Assembly (NCBI GenBank): GCA_001898035.1
Contig: MKRX01000001.1
Location: 280,162 to 344,161, forward strand
Length of the DNA: 64,000 nucleotides
Origin: Armatimonadetes bacterium 55-13
Lineage (GTDB): Bacteria; Armatimonadota; Fimbriimonadia; Fimbriimonadales; Fimbriimonadaceae
Reading direction: 5' to 3'
How positions within the stretch are numbered: position 1 is the stretch's first letter; each line of letters begins with the position of its first letter. Below are positions 7,986 to 17,219 of this stretch, in pieces. A program made the position numbers and the translations under genes. The notes beneath the pieces were generated by a model. The model ran no database searches, was not told where the DNA came from, and saw only the letters and a list, made by a program, of their open reading frames with translations.

Positions 7986-10598
7986 CTAGCGAAGCGCCTC
8001 AACCGAAACAAACTGCAGCCCGTTCGCCGTCGGAATCAGTGCCCATCGGCCGTTCTCACTCAGCCAAGGTCGAGCGCTCTTCTGAGCGCCCAGGCTCGCT
8101 CCGGTTACGGCATCCAGAAGCTCCACTGTTCCACCCTGAGCCTCTGACCAAGCCATCAGCTTGCGGCTGTCCCCCACAAACCCGATCGCCACGTGCTTGT
8201 TAGAAGCGAATCGCAGCTTCCCATTGTTAGCCTGGAATACTTTCAGTCCTTTTTGGGTTTGGGTCGCGCCATTTCGACGTCCTGAGTTAAGAGCGACCAC
8301 GTCGCCGTCCGGCGAGAAGTAGAGGTGCTGGCCGACATTGCTGTCGCTAATCGGAATCCGCTGCTGGTCATCTCGATTCGCACCGCGCATCAACAGAAGA
8401 TTTGTCTCAATCCCTGCCGCCACAGCATCGCGGAAGACCGCCACGCTTTGACCATCCGCCGAAACTGTCGCCCCTTGTAGCTTCCCGCCGATCGCAAATG
8501 CGTCCGACTTGCCCGTGGCAAGGTTGACGATGGCGATAGAAGCCCCGTCCGGAGACTGACCGCAGAGCACCAAGACTCCATTCTGAGCGACCGCATAGTT
8601 CACGGCGGTGGCCGAACCCAGGGGAGCGGCAAAGCCTCGCCCCGACTTAGGATTATCGAAGTCTTGAGCAAGCACCGAGGCGTAGCTGCGTCCCTGGCTA
8701 AAGTACACGGAGATAAAGATCAAGCTCTTCCAATCGGAGCTCAACCGGACAAATTGGGACTCCGATTCCTTAACCGCACGAATTTCCGTTCCGGTCGCCG
8801 AATCGAAGATGTGGATGGTGTTGTCCCGATCCGTCAGCGCAAGCTTGGATCCGTCCGGACTAAACTGAACGTTGACCGGTGTTCCGTTAAACGCCAACTT
8901 GGACCGAACTCCAAATCGAACCCCCGCCGAAACGGGTGGTACCACCACCGCGTTCTTCTTCAGTTTGAAGGCTAGCGTTCCTGGCTGATTTGGATCAAGC
9001 GTCCCCGTCTGCTCTTCCGACTGGTATCCCGTCAGCGCCACTTTCACCGCCAGCGTGGAGACCCCAACGATCTCCTTTTCAACTGTGTAAGGCGTCTTTC
9101 CAACCTCGATGCCATCCACAAACACTCGGGCTCCCGTAGGTTCACTCGTGATGGTCAGGGTCGCCTTTCTCGGCTTCTCGGGCTCTTTCACCAGATCGAA
9201 ATGAAGAGTCGACTCTTTGGTCGGAACGACTTCCACATCTTTCGTCTGAGGCTCAAATCCGGCCAATTCGAGGCGAACCGAGAGCTTACGTTTATCGTTC
9301 CCCTCGTAAGTGCCACTAAAAGGAGTCGTCCCCGCCTCGTCACCATTCACAAAGACCTTGGCCCCGCTCGGGAAACTGGTGACCTTAAGGAAGGCCTGCT
9401 TCGGCTTCTCGGGCTCCTTTTTCTTCTTGAGCTTGAAGTCAACTTTCGCCTCTTTCTTCGGCTTAAGATCGACTTGCTTCTCCATCGGTTCGTAGCCATC
9501 CATTTCGGCCCGAACCTTGACCTTCTTGTTCTTTTCTAAGTCGAATTCGTGGCTGAGCGGAGCCGTACCAATCTCCTCGCCATCAACCAAGATCGTCGCC
9601 CCTTGCGGATCACATTTCACCGTCAACTTGGCGGGATTGGTCTTGACCGGCGGCTTGTCATCGGGAGGTTTCGGAGCCACGACGGGCTTGTTGCCACTCG
9701 CAAAGAACAGCATCTGTCCTTCAGTAAAGAATGGGCTGTACTGAGGAATCTGCCGTCCTTTGGACATGCGCACCACCGGATCTTGGATCGACGCAAACAG
9801 GTCGATCATCGAGAACACCCGCTGTTTATCCTTCGCCCGGTTTCGCAACTCATTCAGCAGGTTGTAGGTGAAGACGCCGTGCTTGTATTCGTCCGTCTCC
9901 CAAGTCTTTTGCCCACGTCCGCCCGCACTAATCGCCTGACGAGCCGACATCGTTAAGTAGGCAGAAAGAGACTCGTCGGCATCCAAAGCGCGAGGACGGG
10001 TGAGGAGTCCGCTGAAACAAGCGTCCGCAATGACCGCTATGTGCTTCGCTGGGCTTGGATCGAGACGATTCCAAACTTCCTGCATGGGCAGACAGGTTTG
10101 CTCGTAGGGAGTGATGTCGGAAGGGTCCTCTAATTTCACCCTCCCATCGCTCGGAATCAAAAATCCTCGGTCATTGCCAGACTTATCGCGTACTGTCTGC
10201 CCATGTCCGGAGAAGTAGACCAGGATTCGGTCATCGGACTTTACGGACTCTCGACTCGCGAGCTGATCCAAGGCGGTGCGAATGTTTGCCAGAGTTGCCT
10301 TGTCGTCCAGCAAAATAATGACGTCTGACTCGGCGAACCCATAGTAGTCCACCAAGACGTCGCGCATCTCTTTCGCATCGTTGACCGCATACTTAAGCTG
10401 AACTTCTTTCGGCAGGTTGGGATATTTGTTGATACCCACAATCAGCGCGTGCGAGCCGGTGTAAACGGGAAGCCCGGGGGTCTCTACCGACCGAGCCATC
10501 ACCAAGTCTTTCGACTGCTGGGCGTCGCCCACCGCTACGAACAGCGAAAGGCTCAACAGCAAGACGCGAAGGAAGGCGGTCAACCCAAATTGCTTCAC
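7986..10598 (-). CDS. Exported caspase-like protease with three PEGA domains and a WD40-like C-terminal part
   Basis: About 870 residues from a GTG preceded by AAGGAGG at 5 bases; this start gives a clean signal peptide ending GDAQQ, better than a longer frame opening at 10622. Domains: caspase/peptidase C14 (about 45-275) with catalytic His132 in YFSGHGQ and Cys194 in DACFSG; three PEGA repeats (about 315-560), each with a core such as GATILVDGEEIGTAPL; then a propeller-like part with VQFSPDGSKLALTDRDN. PEGA domains are extracytoplasmic and thought to bind surfaces. It is the last gene of the long minus-strand run. Caspase-fold bacterial enzymes usually cleave after Arg or Lys; the substrate here is unknown. 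Confidence 0.88.
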   Translation of the reverse strand: MKQFGLTAFLRVLLLSLSLFVAVGDAQQSKDLVMARSVETPGLPVYTGSHALIVGINKYPNLPKEVQLKYAVNDAKEMRDVLVDYYGFAESDVIILLDDKATLANIRTALDQLASRESVKSDDRILVYFSGHGQTVRDKSGNDRGFLIPSDGRVKLEDPSDITPYEQTCLPMQEVWNRLDPSPAKHIAVIADACFSGLLTRPRALDADESLSAYLTMSARQAISAGGRGQKTWETDEYKHGVFTYNLLNELRNRAKDKQRVFSMIDLFASIQDPVVRMSKGRQIPQYSPFFTEGQMLFFASGNKPVVAPKPPDDKPPVKTNPAKLTVKCDPQGATILVDGEEIGTAPLSHEFDLEKNKKVKVRAEMDGYEPMEKQVDLKPKKEAKVDFKLKKKKEPEKPKQAFLKVTSFPSGAKVFVNGDEAGTTPFSGTYEGNDKRKLSVRLELAGFEPQTKDVEVVPTKESTLHFDLVKEPEKPRKATLTITSEPTGARVFVDGIEVGKTPYTVEKEIVGVSTLAVKVALTGYQSEEQTGTLDPNQPGTLAFKLKKNAVVVPPVSAGVRFGVRSKLAFNGTPVNVQFSPDGSKLALTDRDNTIHIFDSATGTEIRAVKESESQFVRLSSDWKSLIFISVYFSQGRSYASVLAQDFDNPKSGRGFAAPLGSATAVNYAVAQNGVLVLCGQSPDGASIAIVNLATGKSDAFAIGGKLQGATVSADGQSVAVFRDAVAAGIETNLLLMRGANRDDQQRIPISDSNVGQHLYFSPDGDVVALNSGRRNGATQTQKGLKVFQANNGKLRFASNKHVAIGFVGDSRKLMAWSEAQGGTVELLDAVTGASLGAQKSARPWLSENGRWALIPTANGLQFVSVEALR

Positions 10599-10622
10599 CC
10601 GAACCTCCTTCGCGCGTTTCAT

Positions 10623-11732
10623 TTACGACAGCTTCTTGAGCTTGGCGCTCAGTGTCGCCTTCTGGTCGGCAGACATTTCTTCCACCGCTAATCCTTGTTT
10701 CAGAATCTCCTGAGCGGCGACCTTATCACCCTTTGAGGCATACAGGTCCGCTAATCGAACATACGGAACGGCATAGGTCGGATCGTTCCCAATCGCTGAT
10801 TTATACTTCTCTTCGGCCTTGGCCTTCGAAGTCGCGTAGAGCGCGTCTCCTTCTTGCCGAAGATCGACCGCCGCCACGTGCATCTCTTCCGGAGAGAAGT
10901 CTCGTCCTCCGAACGACTCGGATTTCTCGGGATCGAGCGAAGATCGAATTTTTAGGATCAACTGTTTGGCAAGTTGAGAAGGAGTCAGCCCCCATTCTTT
11001 GGCAAATGCGGTATCGGCCGTAATCACGAAATTGGAACCGCCCGTCCCGACGACGTATTGTCCTTTGACTTGCGAAACCTTCAACATCGCCCACCAAAGC
11101 CGATTCGACTTCGAAAGTGCTTGCATGCGGTCGGCCACCACTTTGGCGCGCCGCTGAACGTCCAGTTTCGAGGTCCCTGAAAGGACTTCGACCACTGTCT
11201 TGGACCGTCCACCAATCGAAAGCATGACCGCGCCAATCGGCTTGCCACCAGGAGCCGTCCGAGACACCGCGCTAAACGTAGCCTTGGCGTGAATACCCGG
11301 GATCTTATGCTTGACCGTCACCTTAGGAGGTGTCGGCGGCTTCACGGGAGGCTTATTGCCGCTCGTTTTCTTGGGCGGAGTCGGAGCTGGTTTTGCGGGC
11401 GCGCCAAGCAAGGACTCGAACTTGCGCATTTTGTCCATCGATCCACCTCGTCCGCCTAAGTCGTCGTCGGAAGGCATGGTGTCCAAAAACGCCACCGCGA
11501 TCTCTTCCTCGCTCGCCCGAAGCGAGTCCGGCTCGTTGAAATAGCGACGCAAAATAGCTTCCAAAGCCGGCACGTCTTTCTTCACCGTCGGGTCCATGGA
11601 CGGCTGAACTTTCTTCAGCCACGCTAACGCTTCCGACAACGTGTGCTGACCACCCTGAGCAAATCCTGCCGAGAGGCTGCCACCCAAAACTAATACTGCT
11701 GCCGCAAACCGAATCCAACGAGCTCTCATCAT
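10623..11732 (-). CDS. Exported TPR-containing protein of the caspase cluster
   Basis: A 369-residue protein with an N-terminal signal peptide ending SAGFAQ. Residues 30-100 are helical, then a Pro/Lys-rich linker (PAPTPPKKTSGNKPPVKPP) leads to a compact alpha/beta region about 140-270. The C-terminal segment YKSAIGNDPTYAVPYVRLAD fits one or two TPR units. I do not recognise the middle domain. It lies between two caspase-fold genes, 33 bases after the inactive one, suggesting it acts as an exported adaptor in the same complex. There is no catalytic motif. Two ATGs (11732 and 11729) are possible starts. Confidence 0.7.
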   Translation of the reverse strand: MMRARWIRFAAAVLVLGGSLSAGFAQGGQHTLSEALAWLKKVQPSMDPTVKKDVPALEAILRRYFNEPDSLRASEEEIAVAFLDTMPSDDDLGGRGGSMDKMRKFESLLGAPAKPAPTPPKKTSGNKPPVKPPTPPKVTVKHKIPGIHAKATFSAVSRTAPGGKPIGAVMLSIGGRSKTVVEVLSGTSKLDVQRRAKVVADRMQALSKSNRLWWAMLKVSQVKGQYVVGTGGSNFVITADTAFAKEWGLTPSQLAKQLILKIRSSLDPEKSESFGGRDFSPEEMHVAAVDLRQEGDALYATSKAKAEEKYKSAIGNDPTYAVPYVRLADLYASKGDKVAAQEILKQGLAVEEMSADQKATLSAKLKKLS

Positions 11733-11765
11733 CTCAATCTACCGTCCATTGTAACGTCGTGTCTT

Positions 11766-13448
11766 TTATCGCACGCGAATATTAATCGTCTTTGCCGTCC
11801 AGGGAAGTTGATTCTTCTCAAGCGCCTCCACTACCGTTCGAAGTTGCCGAATGAGGGAAGCCCGAAACTTGACCGGATCCTTCATGTCGACATCCGGAAT
11901 CCTAGGACCACCTTTCGTCGGAACCACGATTGCCCGAAGCATCAGTCGGCCCGTAGAAGTATCGTTCTCAATGCGTCCCCCCATTTGAAGGGAACCGTTC
12001 AGTTTCTGGGCGAACGGAGCTCCTGGCTGAGGGAACGCAAATTGGAGAACCCCGTCCGCATCGTCCCGATTCAAGACAAAGAGCATCGCCTCTTCTGGAC
12101 TCGTCAGACCAAGGATAAAATCATCGCCTCGGGAAACCGCAATCTTGTCCGATTGCATCCGGAACTCGTTCTTCCAAGTCGGCTGCTCCGTGGCTGTGAT
12201 TCGATACAACCGCATCACCAGCGCCCGAAGGTCAAGAAACGCCCCCAAACCCGCATCCAACGTCTTGCCAAGATCCTTGCCCGAAAAGGTCTGCACACGT
12301 TCCTTATCGAGATCGTCACCTTTAACCGAGGCATCGAAACCTTTCTCGGTTTTCTTCAGATGAACGATCACATCGGGGGGCGCCCCCGTCGGCGCGAATT
12401 CGGCGTTGGGAATCTTCGATTTTAAATAAGCCGTCATGTCCGCTGCCGCCTTGTCGTAAAGCGCCGGATCTTCAACCTCGACCGCCACTCGCAATCGCTT
12501 TTCCCGCTCGACCCGCAACCGCTCCATCGCCGCAATCGCAACTTTGCTATCCGCCGGAAGCGCCGCCAAATCCAAGCCTCCGAAAACAGGTTGCCCGTAT
12601 CCTGACTGGTCGTTGAGTAACGCCTCCATGTCAGGTTGAGGAGCCAGTCCCGGCATGTAATCGGCCCGAACTTTGTCCTTAAAGTAAGCCTGCACCTCTC
12701 GCATCGCGTCCACGTAGGAGGGATTCTCGCCGCGGTTCAATCCTGCGACCACGCTGTTGACCAACTGATCGGTAAACGCGCCCGACCACCGGCCCTGGGC
12801 GGAGTTTTGAAGCCACTCATAGGCCGCGCCCCTGGAGGGAGCCGCACTCAAGAAGATTCCCGGGCCGTCATAAATCTTGTCCCGAACCTCACCCGCCGCT
12901 GTCGAGGGCCGCTGAAATGATCGGGGGATGGGATGGTACTGTCGCCCAAACTCGGCTCGCGTTAGACTCTGGAAGCTGCAGTCCAAAATGATGGTGACGT
13001 GAACTCCGCGAATGTCCAGTTGCTTCGCCCAATCTTCAATCCGTCGCATGCGAATGTCGGGATCAAGCGCCGTCGCGCTGGCATCGAACGGGGCGAGCAC
13101 CGGTTCAAAGTCGGTCTTGTTGTTGGGCGCCTCGACGTTCGGCTGAATCGTTCCCCGACCGCTGAAATAGAACACGGCTTCGTCGCCTGATTTCGCAGCT
13201 TTGCTCAGCAAACTCATCTCTTCCACGATTCGTTTGCGGGTCGCATCGCTACGGAGCAAGACGGTTGACTTGAATCCGTACAGGTCCAACATCCGCTTCA
13301 TCAGGTTGGTGTCCGTTTCCGCGCCTTGTAGCTGCCGCGTCGGCTCCGTGATAAAGCTGTACTTGTCCACCCCCACCAGAACCGCGAACCGATCTGCTGA
13401 CGCCGCAGAACTCAAAGCCAGGGCCAAGAGCAGTCCGTACCGTCTCAT
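11766..13448 (-). CDS. Exported caspase-fold protein lacking the catalytic His-Cys pair (pseudo-caspase)
   Basis: 560 residues with a signal peptide (about 1-18, ending ASA) and a C14-type fold: FAVLVGVDKY, then FYFSGRGT, where the usual catalytic His is Arg98, then IILDCSFQS, where the pattern D-x-C-F-S-G of active relatives reads D156-C157-S158-F159-Q160, putting Ser in the nucleophile position. The later conserved segment IFLSAAPSRGAAYEW is retained. The C-terminal half has a beta-rich DUF4384-like part (FILGLTSPEEAMLFVLNRDD). ATGA overlap with the upstream NlpC/P60 gene implies coupled translation. It is likely a regulatory or scaffold partner of the active caspases, by analogy with inactive caspase homologues in eukaryotes (inference). 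Confidence 0.85.
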   Translation of the reverse strand: MRRYGLLLALALSSAASADRFAVLVGVDKYSFITEPTRQLQGAETDTNLMKRMLDLYGFKSTVLLRSDATRKRIVEEMSLLSKAAKSGDEAVFYFSGRGTIQPNVEAPNNKTDFEPVLAPFDASATALDPDIRMRRIEDWAKQLDIRGVHVTIILDCSFQSLTRAEFGRQYHPIPRSFQRPSTAAGEVRDKIYDGPGIFLSAAPSRGAAYEWLQNSAQGRWSGAFTDQLVNSVVAGLNRGENPSYVDAMREVQAYFKDKVRADYMPGLAPQPDMEALLNDQSGYGQPVFGGLDLAALPADSKVAIAAMERLRVEREKRLRVAVEVEDPALYDKAAADMTAYLKSKIPNAEFAPTGAPPDVIVHLKKTEKGFDASVKGDDLDKERVQTFSGKDLGKTLDAGLGAFLDLRALVMRLYRITATEQPTWKNEFRMQSDKIAVSRGDDFILGLTSPEEAMLFVLNRDDADGVLQFAFPQPGAPFAQKLNGSLQMGGRIENDTSTGRLMLRAIVVPTKGGPRIPDVDMKDPVKFRASLIRQLRTVVEALEKNQLPWTAKTINIRVR

Positions 13449-15505
13449 TTGCCACTCCGGACGCTAAAGCGATAGATGTTCCAATAATAGCGACTCGTCA
13501 AACTTCCCACCGTCACCCCACGACTGGAAGACGCGTGAGCAAAAGCAAAGGGAATCTCCCCAAACTTCTGCCGCCACTTGGCGGGCACCCTTCCCAAGTA
13601 GATCCCGGTGTGTCGAGAACCTGAAGCGTCGGTGTTGCCCCGCTGGAAGATGATTCGATCACCCGGTCTAAGCTTCTTGATATCGGTCGTGCCCAACTTG
13701 TACTTCACCGGGTTCGGTAGCACAATCGTCTGTCCCGAACGCCGCGCCGTTCCCGGCTTACAGTGAACCAAGTCACCAATCGTCTCCTGGATCACCACCG
13801 GCGGAGAAGGGCTCTTCCAACCAATTCGGCTGAAAATTTGAGCCACATAGTGAGAGCAGTCGATTCCCTGCGTCAGACTGTTTCCGCCCCACAAGTAAGG
13901 CGTGCCCACGTATTTCAAAGCCTCGCGAGCCACGATATCGTCGTTCGCATCGGGGCCGTCCGCAATCGTGACATCGCGCAATCGCAAGCCTGACCCCGGC
14001 ACAAAGCCCATCAAGGCGTCAAATCGAACTCGGTACGAGTCCGTAGCTTCAACCTTGCCCAAAACTTCAATAAAGCGGTTCTTCGGAATCCGACCGAGGA
14101 TCGGCGAATCCGGCCGAGACGTTTCGTGAACGTCCACCTCGTCCAGAGTTACCGCCGTTCCCGAGAGGGAAGTGTTTTCTTGATCGGCAGGCTTAACATC
14201 CGGCGCCGTCGTCTGCTTACCATCCTTCGAGGCAATGATATTGAGAAGGTCGCCAGGCATCGGATCGCCCCCCGGTGGGACTACTACGTTGGTCGCATAG
14301 ATATCGTCAGGCGAGACGCTCCATGCATCCGCTAACGCCTTCGTCGTGTCGCCAACTTGAACCTCGTAGAGCCCTTTGAACTCATAGCGTGACTTCTGGT
14401 TCTGCGCGATCATCTCCTCGCTCATTCCCACCATCACACATAGCTTAGTGCCCGGAGCCACGTTGGCCCCCTGTCGCAAGCCATTGAGAACCCTAACGAT
14501 AGAGGGGGAGTTCCTATTCCTTTCGGAGAACGACGCCACGTCCTCGCCTGGGTTCACGGGCCGGTTTTCAAAGACCACCGGCATGTCGTTTACCCGCTGT
14601 CGAATCCCAACGATAGACCACTCGTCGTCTTTCAACTCGCCCGCATTGATCGCCTTGACCGGGTCGCGATCTCCTAGATTCTTTGTCGTGACCACCGCTA
14701 CAAACGACACCGTCTTCCCAACCGAGCTTCCGTAGTTGTAAGTCTCAAACCGCAGCGGCTGTTGACCCGTCGCCTGCCGAGCCTTTGGCGTGTCTCCCGG
14801 TGTAATGACCTCAATCGGATCGCCTAACGCATTCACGCCCACAATGGGATCGATCTTTCCGTCGCTTAACCGGTACGCCTGGGCATAACTCGTCTTCGCC
14901 GGTCGAACCCACCCCAAAATCGTTCGAGCAGGGGGTGAGATTCCGAACTCGGGAAGATTCTCCAAGTTCTGTAGCACCCGATCGCCGACCCTGTTCGCGG
15001 AGATACCCACCTGCCTGCACCAGTACTCTGGCGTCAGCATAGACATCTTCGCCCCGTTGATATCAAACGACACGCCAAGTGCTGAACAAAGCAGTTCCGC
15101 ATCGATGAACGAGGTCGGAACGCCTCCCTTGGGCGTGATCTCGTATGGGTAGCTTTCTATGTCGAGCAGTTTGGTTGACCTCGGCGGTCCCTCTTTACCG
15201 AAGACCTCCACCTGCTTGCCCACCTTCGTGGAAATGGGAATGCGAACCCGGACCTGGTCGTGAATCAAGATATCGAACGAAGTCCCAGGCAGCACCCGCA
15301 GCTTGCCCTCGCCTTTCGTCAGCACCCTCACCGTCTCCCGCAGGGGAACCAGATAGGTGTTTAGCTCCAGCATCACCGGCTTCAATTCCACCGTCTCGCC
15401 GTCCAGGTCCACCACCAAGTTCGGCAACGGCTGCTGTGCGATTGCCCCGGCCGTAAGGCCAAGCAACGCTACCAGCCCGAGAAATCTATTTCTTTTCCGC
15501 GTCAT
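13445..15505 (-). CDS. Exported NlpC/P60 cysteine peptidase with stalk, LysM-like and SH3-like domains
   Basis: About 686 residues. The ATG at 15505 (MTRKRNRF) is chosen because GAGGTG lies 7 bases upstream and the Lys/Arg-rich start gives a good signal peptide; an ATG six bases earlier is the alternative. Order: copper-amine-oxidase-N-like stalk (about 30-170), a long middle part, a LysM-like segment (YEVQVGDTTKALADAWSVS, about 380), bacterial SH3-like (about 450-515) and NlpC/P60 with Cys550 in GIDCSHYV and His632 in RHTGIYLG. Such enzymes hydrolyse gamma-D-Glu-diaminopimelate bonds in peptidoglycan. Sitting between active and inactive caspase genes, it may be the wall-cutting arm of the cluster and could be matured by a caspase. 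Confidence 0.88.
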   Translation of the reverse strand: MTRKRNRFLGLVALLGLTAGAIAQQPLPNLVVDLDGETVELKPVMLELNTYLVPLRETVRVLTKGEGKLRVLPGTSFDILIHDQVRVRIPISTKVGKQVEVFGKEGPPRSTKLLDIESYPYEITPKGGVPTSFIDAELLCSALGVSFDINGAKMSMLTPEYWCRQVGISANRVGDRVLQNLENLPEFGISPPARTILGWVRPAKTSYAQAYRLSDGKIDPIVGVNALGDPIEVITPGDTPKARQATGQQPLRFETYNYGSSVGKTVSFVAVVTTKNLGDRDPVKAINAGELKDDEWSIVGIRQRVNDMPVVFENRPVNPGEDVASFSERNRNSPSIVRVLNGLRQGANVAPGTKLCVMVGMSEEMIAQNQKSRYEFKGLYEVQVGDTTKALADAWSVSPDDIYATNVVVPPGGDPMPGDLLNIIASKDGKQTTAPDVKPADQENTSLSGTAVTLDEVDVHETSRPDSPILGRIPKNRFIEVLGKVEATDSYRVRFDALMGFVPGSGLRLRDVTIADGPDANDDIVAREALKYVGTPYLWGGNSLTQGIDCSHYVAQIFSRIGWKSPSPPVVIQETIGDLVHCKPGTARRSGQTIVLPNPVKYKLGTTDIKKLRPGDRIIFQRGNTDASGSRHTGIYLGRVPAKWRQKFGEIPFAFAHASSSRGVTVGSLTSRYYWNIYRFSVRSGK

Positions 15506-17168
15506 CGGCATTCACCTCGTTCGGGAAGAGTTGAGCGAGAATCGAGCGGTTGAGCGCAATCAGCGCATCGCCACTCGGTGGCTTCTTCACCTTGCCCATC
15601 ACGTCCTTGCTGAGCTTGACTCCCTTGAAAGCGGGCTCGTCGTAAAGCAAACCGGCTTGCATCGCCAGGTTCAGCAACGTCATAAACGTCTCTCGGTCGG
15701 AGAGTTCGGGCTTCTGCGTAGGATCGAAACTGACCACCCAGTTGTCGCCCTTCGGATATCCGGTGCAAGCCAGACGCAGCTTGGAGGCCAAGAACTTGGA
15801 GATCTCATCTTCTTGCTTCATCACCTTGACGAGCAAGCCGTCCAAGTCCTTCAGTCGAAGCCCGCCTACCAGCGAGTCGCCAACCGCAATCGATAGCCGC
15901 GAGGTAAATGCCGGCTCGCTCACCGCTCTCGCCAGCACCAAATCTCTTGCTTTCCCTTGCGATTCCATGAGAGCGTCCATCACCCCCGCCGCTTCTTCCG
16001 CCGTCGAGAACAGCATCGCCTTCAGGTGGTCCGCTCCGAACGAGTCAAAGAACAAGCGATCACGGCCGGTAGGGAAGTTGATCGTGCCTTTGGAAACCTT
16101 GGCGTCCTCAGCTTTCTCGCTGGCGGGGAAGAACTGATAGATTCGATCACCGACTTGTCCCAAGATCACCAAGTAACCGTCCTGTCCAACCTTGACTTCC
16201 AGACCGATCTCCTTGCCCACATCCTGCACATCCCGATCCGGTTTGATCTTCAAACCAATCTTTCCCGGATTAGGATTGTCCGCATTCCAGATGTCCAACA
16301 GCGTTTTGCCCGGAGGTGGCTTAGGAGCGCCCTTCAGGATGTTGTCCATCGCCGGAGTCGGCATGTAAGCCGTGGAGATCATGGGATTCTGCTGTCGACC
16401 GGAATTCTCCAACCGCTTGGTCATCTGCTTCTTGATGTCGTTGTGAACTTCGCTCCACAGCTTCCCATTGCGAAGGTTCTTGATGAGCCCGTAGGTGAAA
16501 AGGCCATGTCGCTTCCCATCGTCCATCGTCGCTTCTAACGCCTGCTCGCTGTCCAGGGAAGCCGCGTAGTAGCAAATGCCCGGCGCCGTCTCCAGCTTTT
16601 CGGGGGTGTCCTTATTGCTCGCCGAGGTCTTGACTGGACCAAACGTAACGCTTCGAGCCTGCTCGGGGTCGAAGTAGCGAGCCTTAAAGTCATCCAGTCC
16701 ACGAGACATTTCACCCGCCGCCATACCACCGGAGAAGCAGGAGTCGAGCAAAACCGTCCTCGACCGTGCCTGAACCTTCAGGATGGCGGCGTTCAATTCC
16801 TTCGGCTCGATGTCGTTCCCACTGATCGTGGCATCGCTTGGCATCAACGCAAACCGGGGGCTCCGCCGACCGTGACCGGCAAAGTAGAACACAAACCGTT
16901 CGTCTTTCTTCGTCTTTTCGGCAATCTGCGCAATCGAACCCAGGATCCCCTGTTTGGTCGCCTTTTCATTGAGAAGGAGCGTGACCACAAACCCCTGCTC
17001 CTTCAACACTTCCGCGACGCCGTTGGCGTCATTCATACAGCCCTTTAAGGTGCTGGCCGCCACCAAAGGCGAATACTCCTGAATCCCAACCACCAGGGCT
17101 TGGTCTGCTCGCGCTGCTGGCAAAACTGCCAGGATGCCGAGCGTCAGGACGGTTCGTATTCGCATCAT
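15486..17168 (-). CDS. Exported caspase-like protease (peptidase C14) with DUF4384-like domain
   Basis: 560 residues. The signal peptide ends near ARADQ, so the protein is exported. The caspase core runs from ALVVGIQEYSP with both catalytic residues present: His99 in YFAGHGRR and Cys144 in LLDSCFSGG. ITYAASLDSEQALE-type spacing (here CYYAASLDSEQALEA) and HGLFTYGLI complete the C14 pattern. A Pro-rich linker (KGAPKPPPGK, about 285-293) leads to a beta domain, VKVGQDGYLVILGQVGDRIY, typical of DUF4384, followed by a region with no clear family. Its 3' end overlaps the NlpC/P60 gene by about 20 bases. AAGGA precedes a double ATG. It appears to be a full active member of the caspase group. Confidence 0.9.
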   Translation of the reverse strand: MMRIRTVLTLGILAVLPAARADQALVVGIQEYSPLVAASTLKGCMNDANGVAEVLKEQGFVVTLLLNEKATKQGILGSIAQIAEKTKKDERFVFYFAGHGRRSPRFALMPSDATISGNDIEPKELNAAILKVQARSRTVLLDSCFSGGMAAGEMSRGLDDFKARYFDPEQARSVTFGPVKTSASNKDTPEKLETAPGICYYAASLDSEQALEATMDDGKRHGLFTYGLIKNLRNGKLWSEVHNDIKKQMTKRLENSGRQQNPMISTAYMPTPAMDNILKGAPKPPPGKTLLDIWNADNPNPGKIGLKIKPDRDVQDVGKEIGLEVKVGQDGYLVILGQVGDRIYQFFPASEKAEDAKVSKGTINFPTGRDRLFFDSFGADHLKAMLFSTAEEAAGVMDALMESQGKARDLVLARAVSEPAFTSRLSIAVGDSLVGGLRLKDLDGLLVKVMKQEDEISKFLASKLRLACTGYPKGDNWVVSFDPTQKPELSDRETFMTLLNLAMQAGLLYDEPAFKGVKLSKDVMGKVKKPPSGDALIALNRSILAQLFPNEVNADDAEKK

Positions 17169-17219
17169 TTTTTCCTTAGGCCTTCACTATCCGACGTCTC
17201 AATTTCGTGAGCGGCTCCT

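Noticed and set aside
7986..10622. ATG at 10622 as start of the caspase-PEGA gene
   Set aside because: It directly follows the previous stop, but the GTG at 10598 has AAGGAGG at ideal spacing and gives a better signal peptide.
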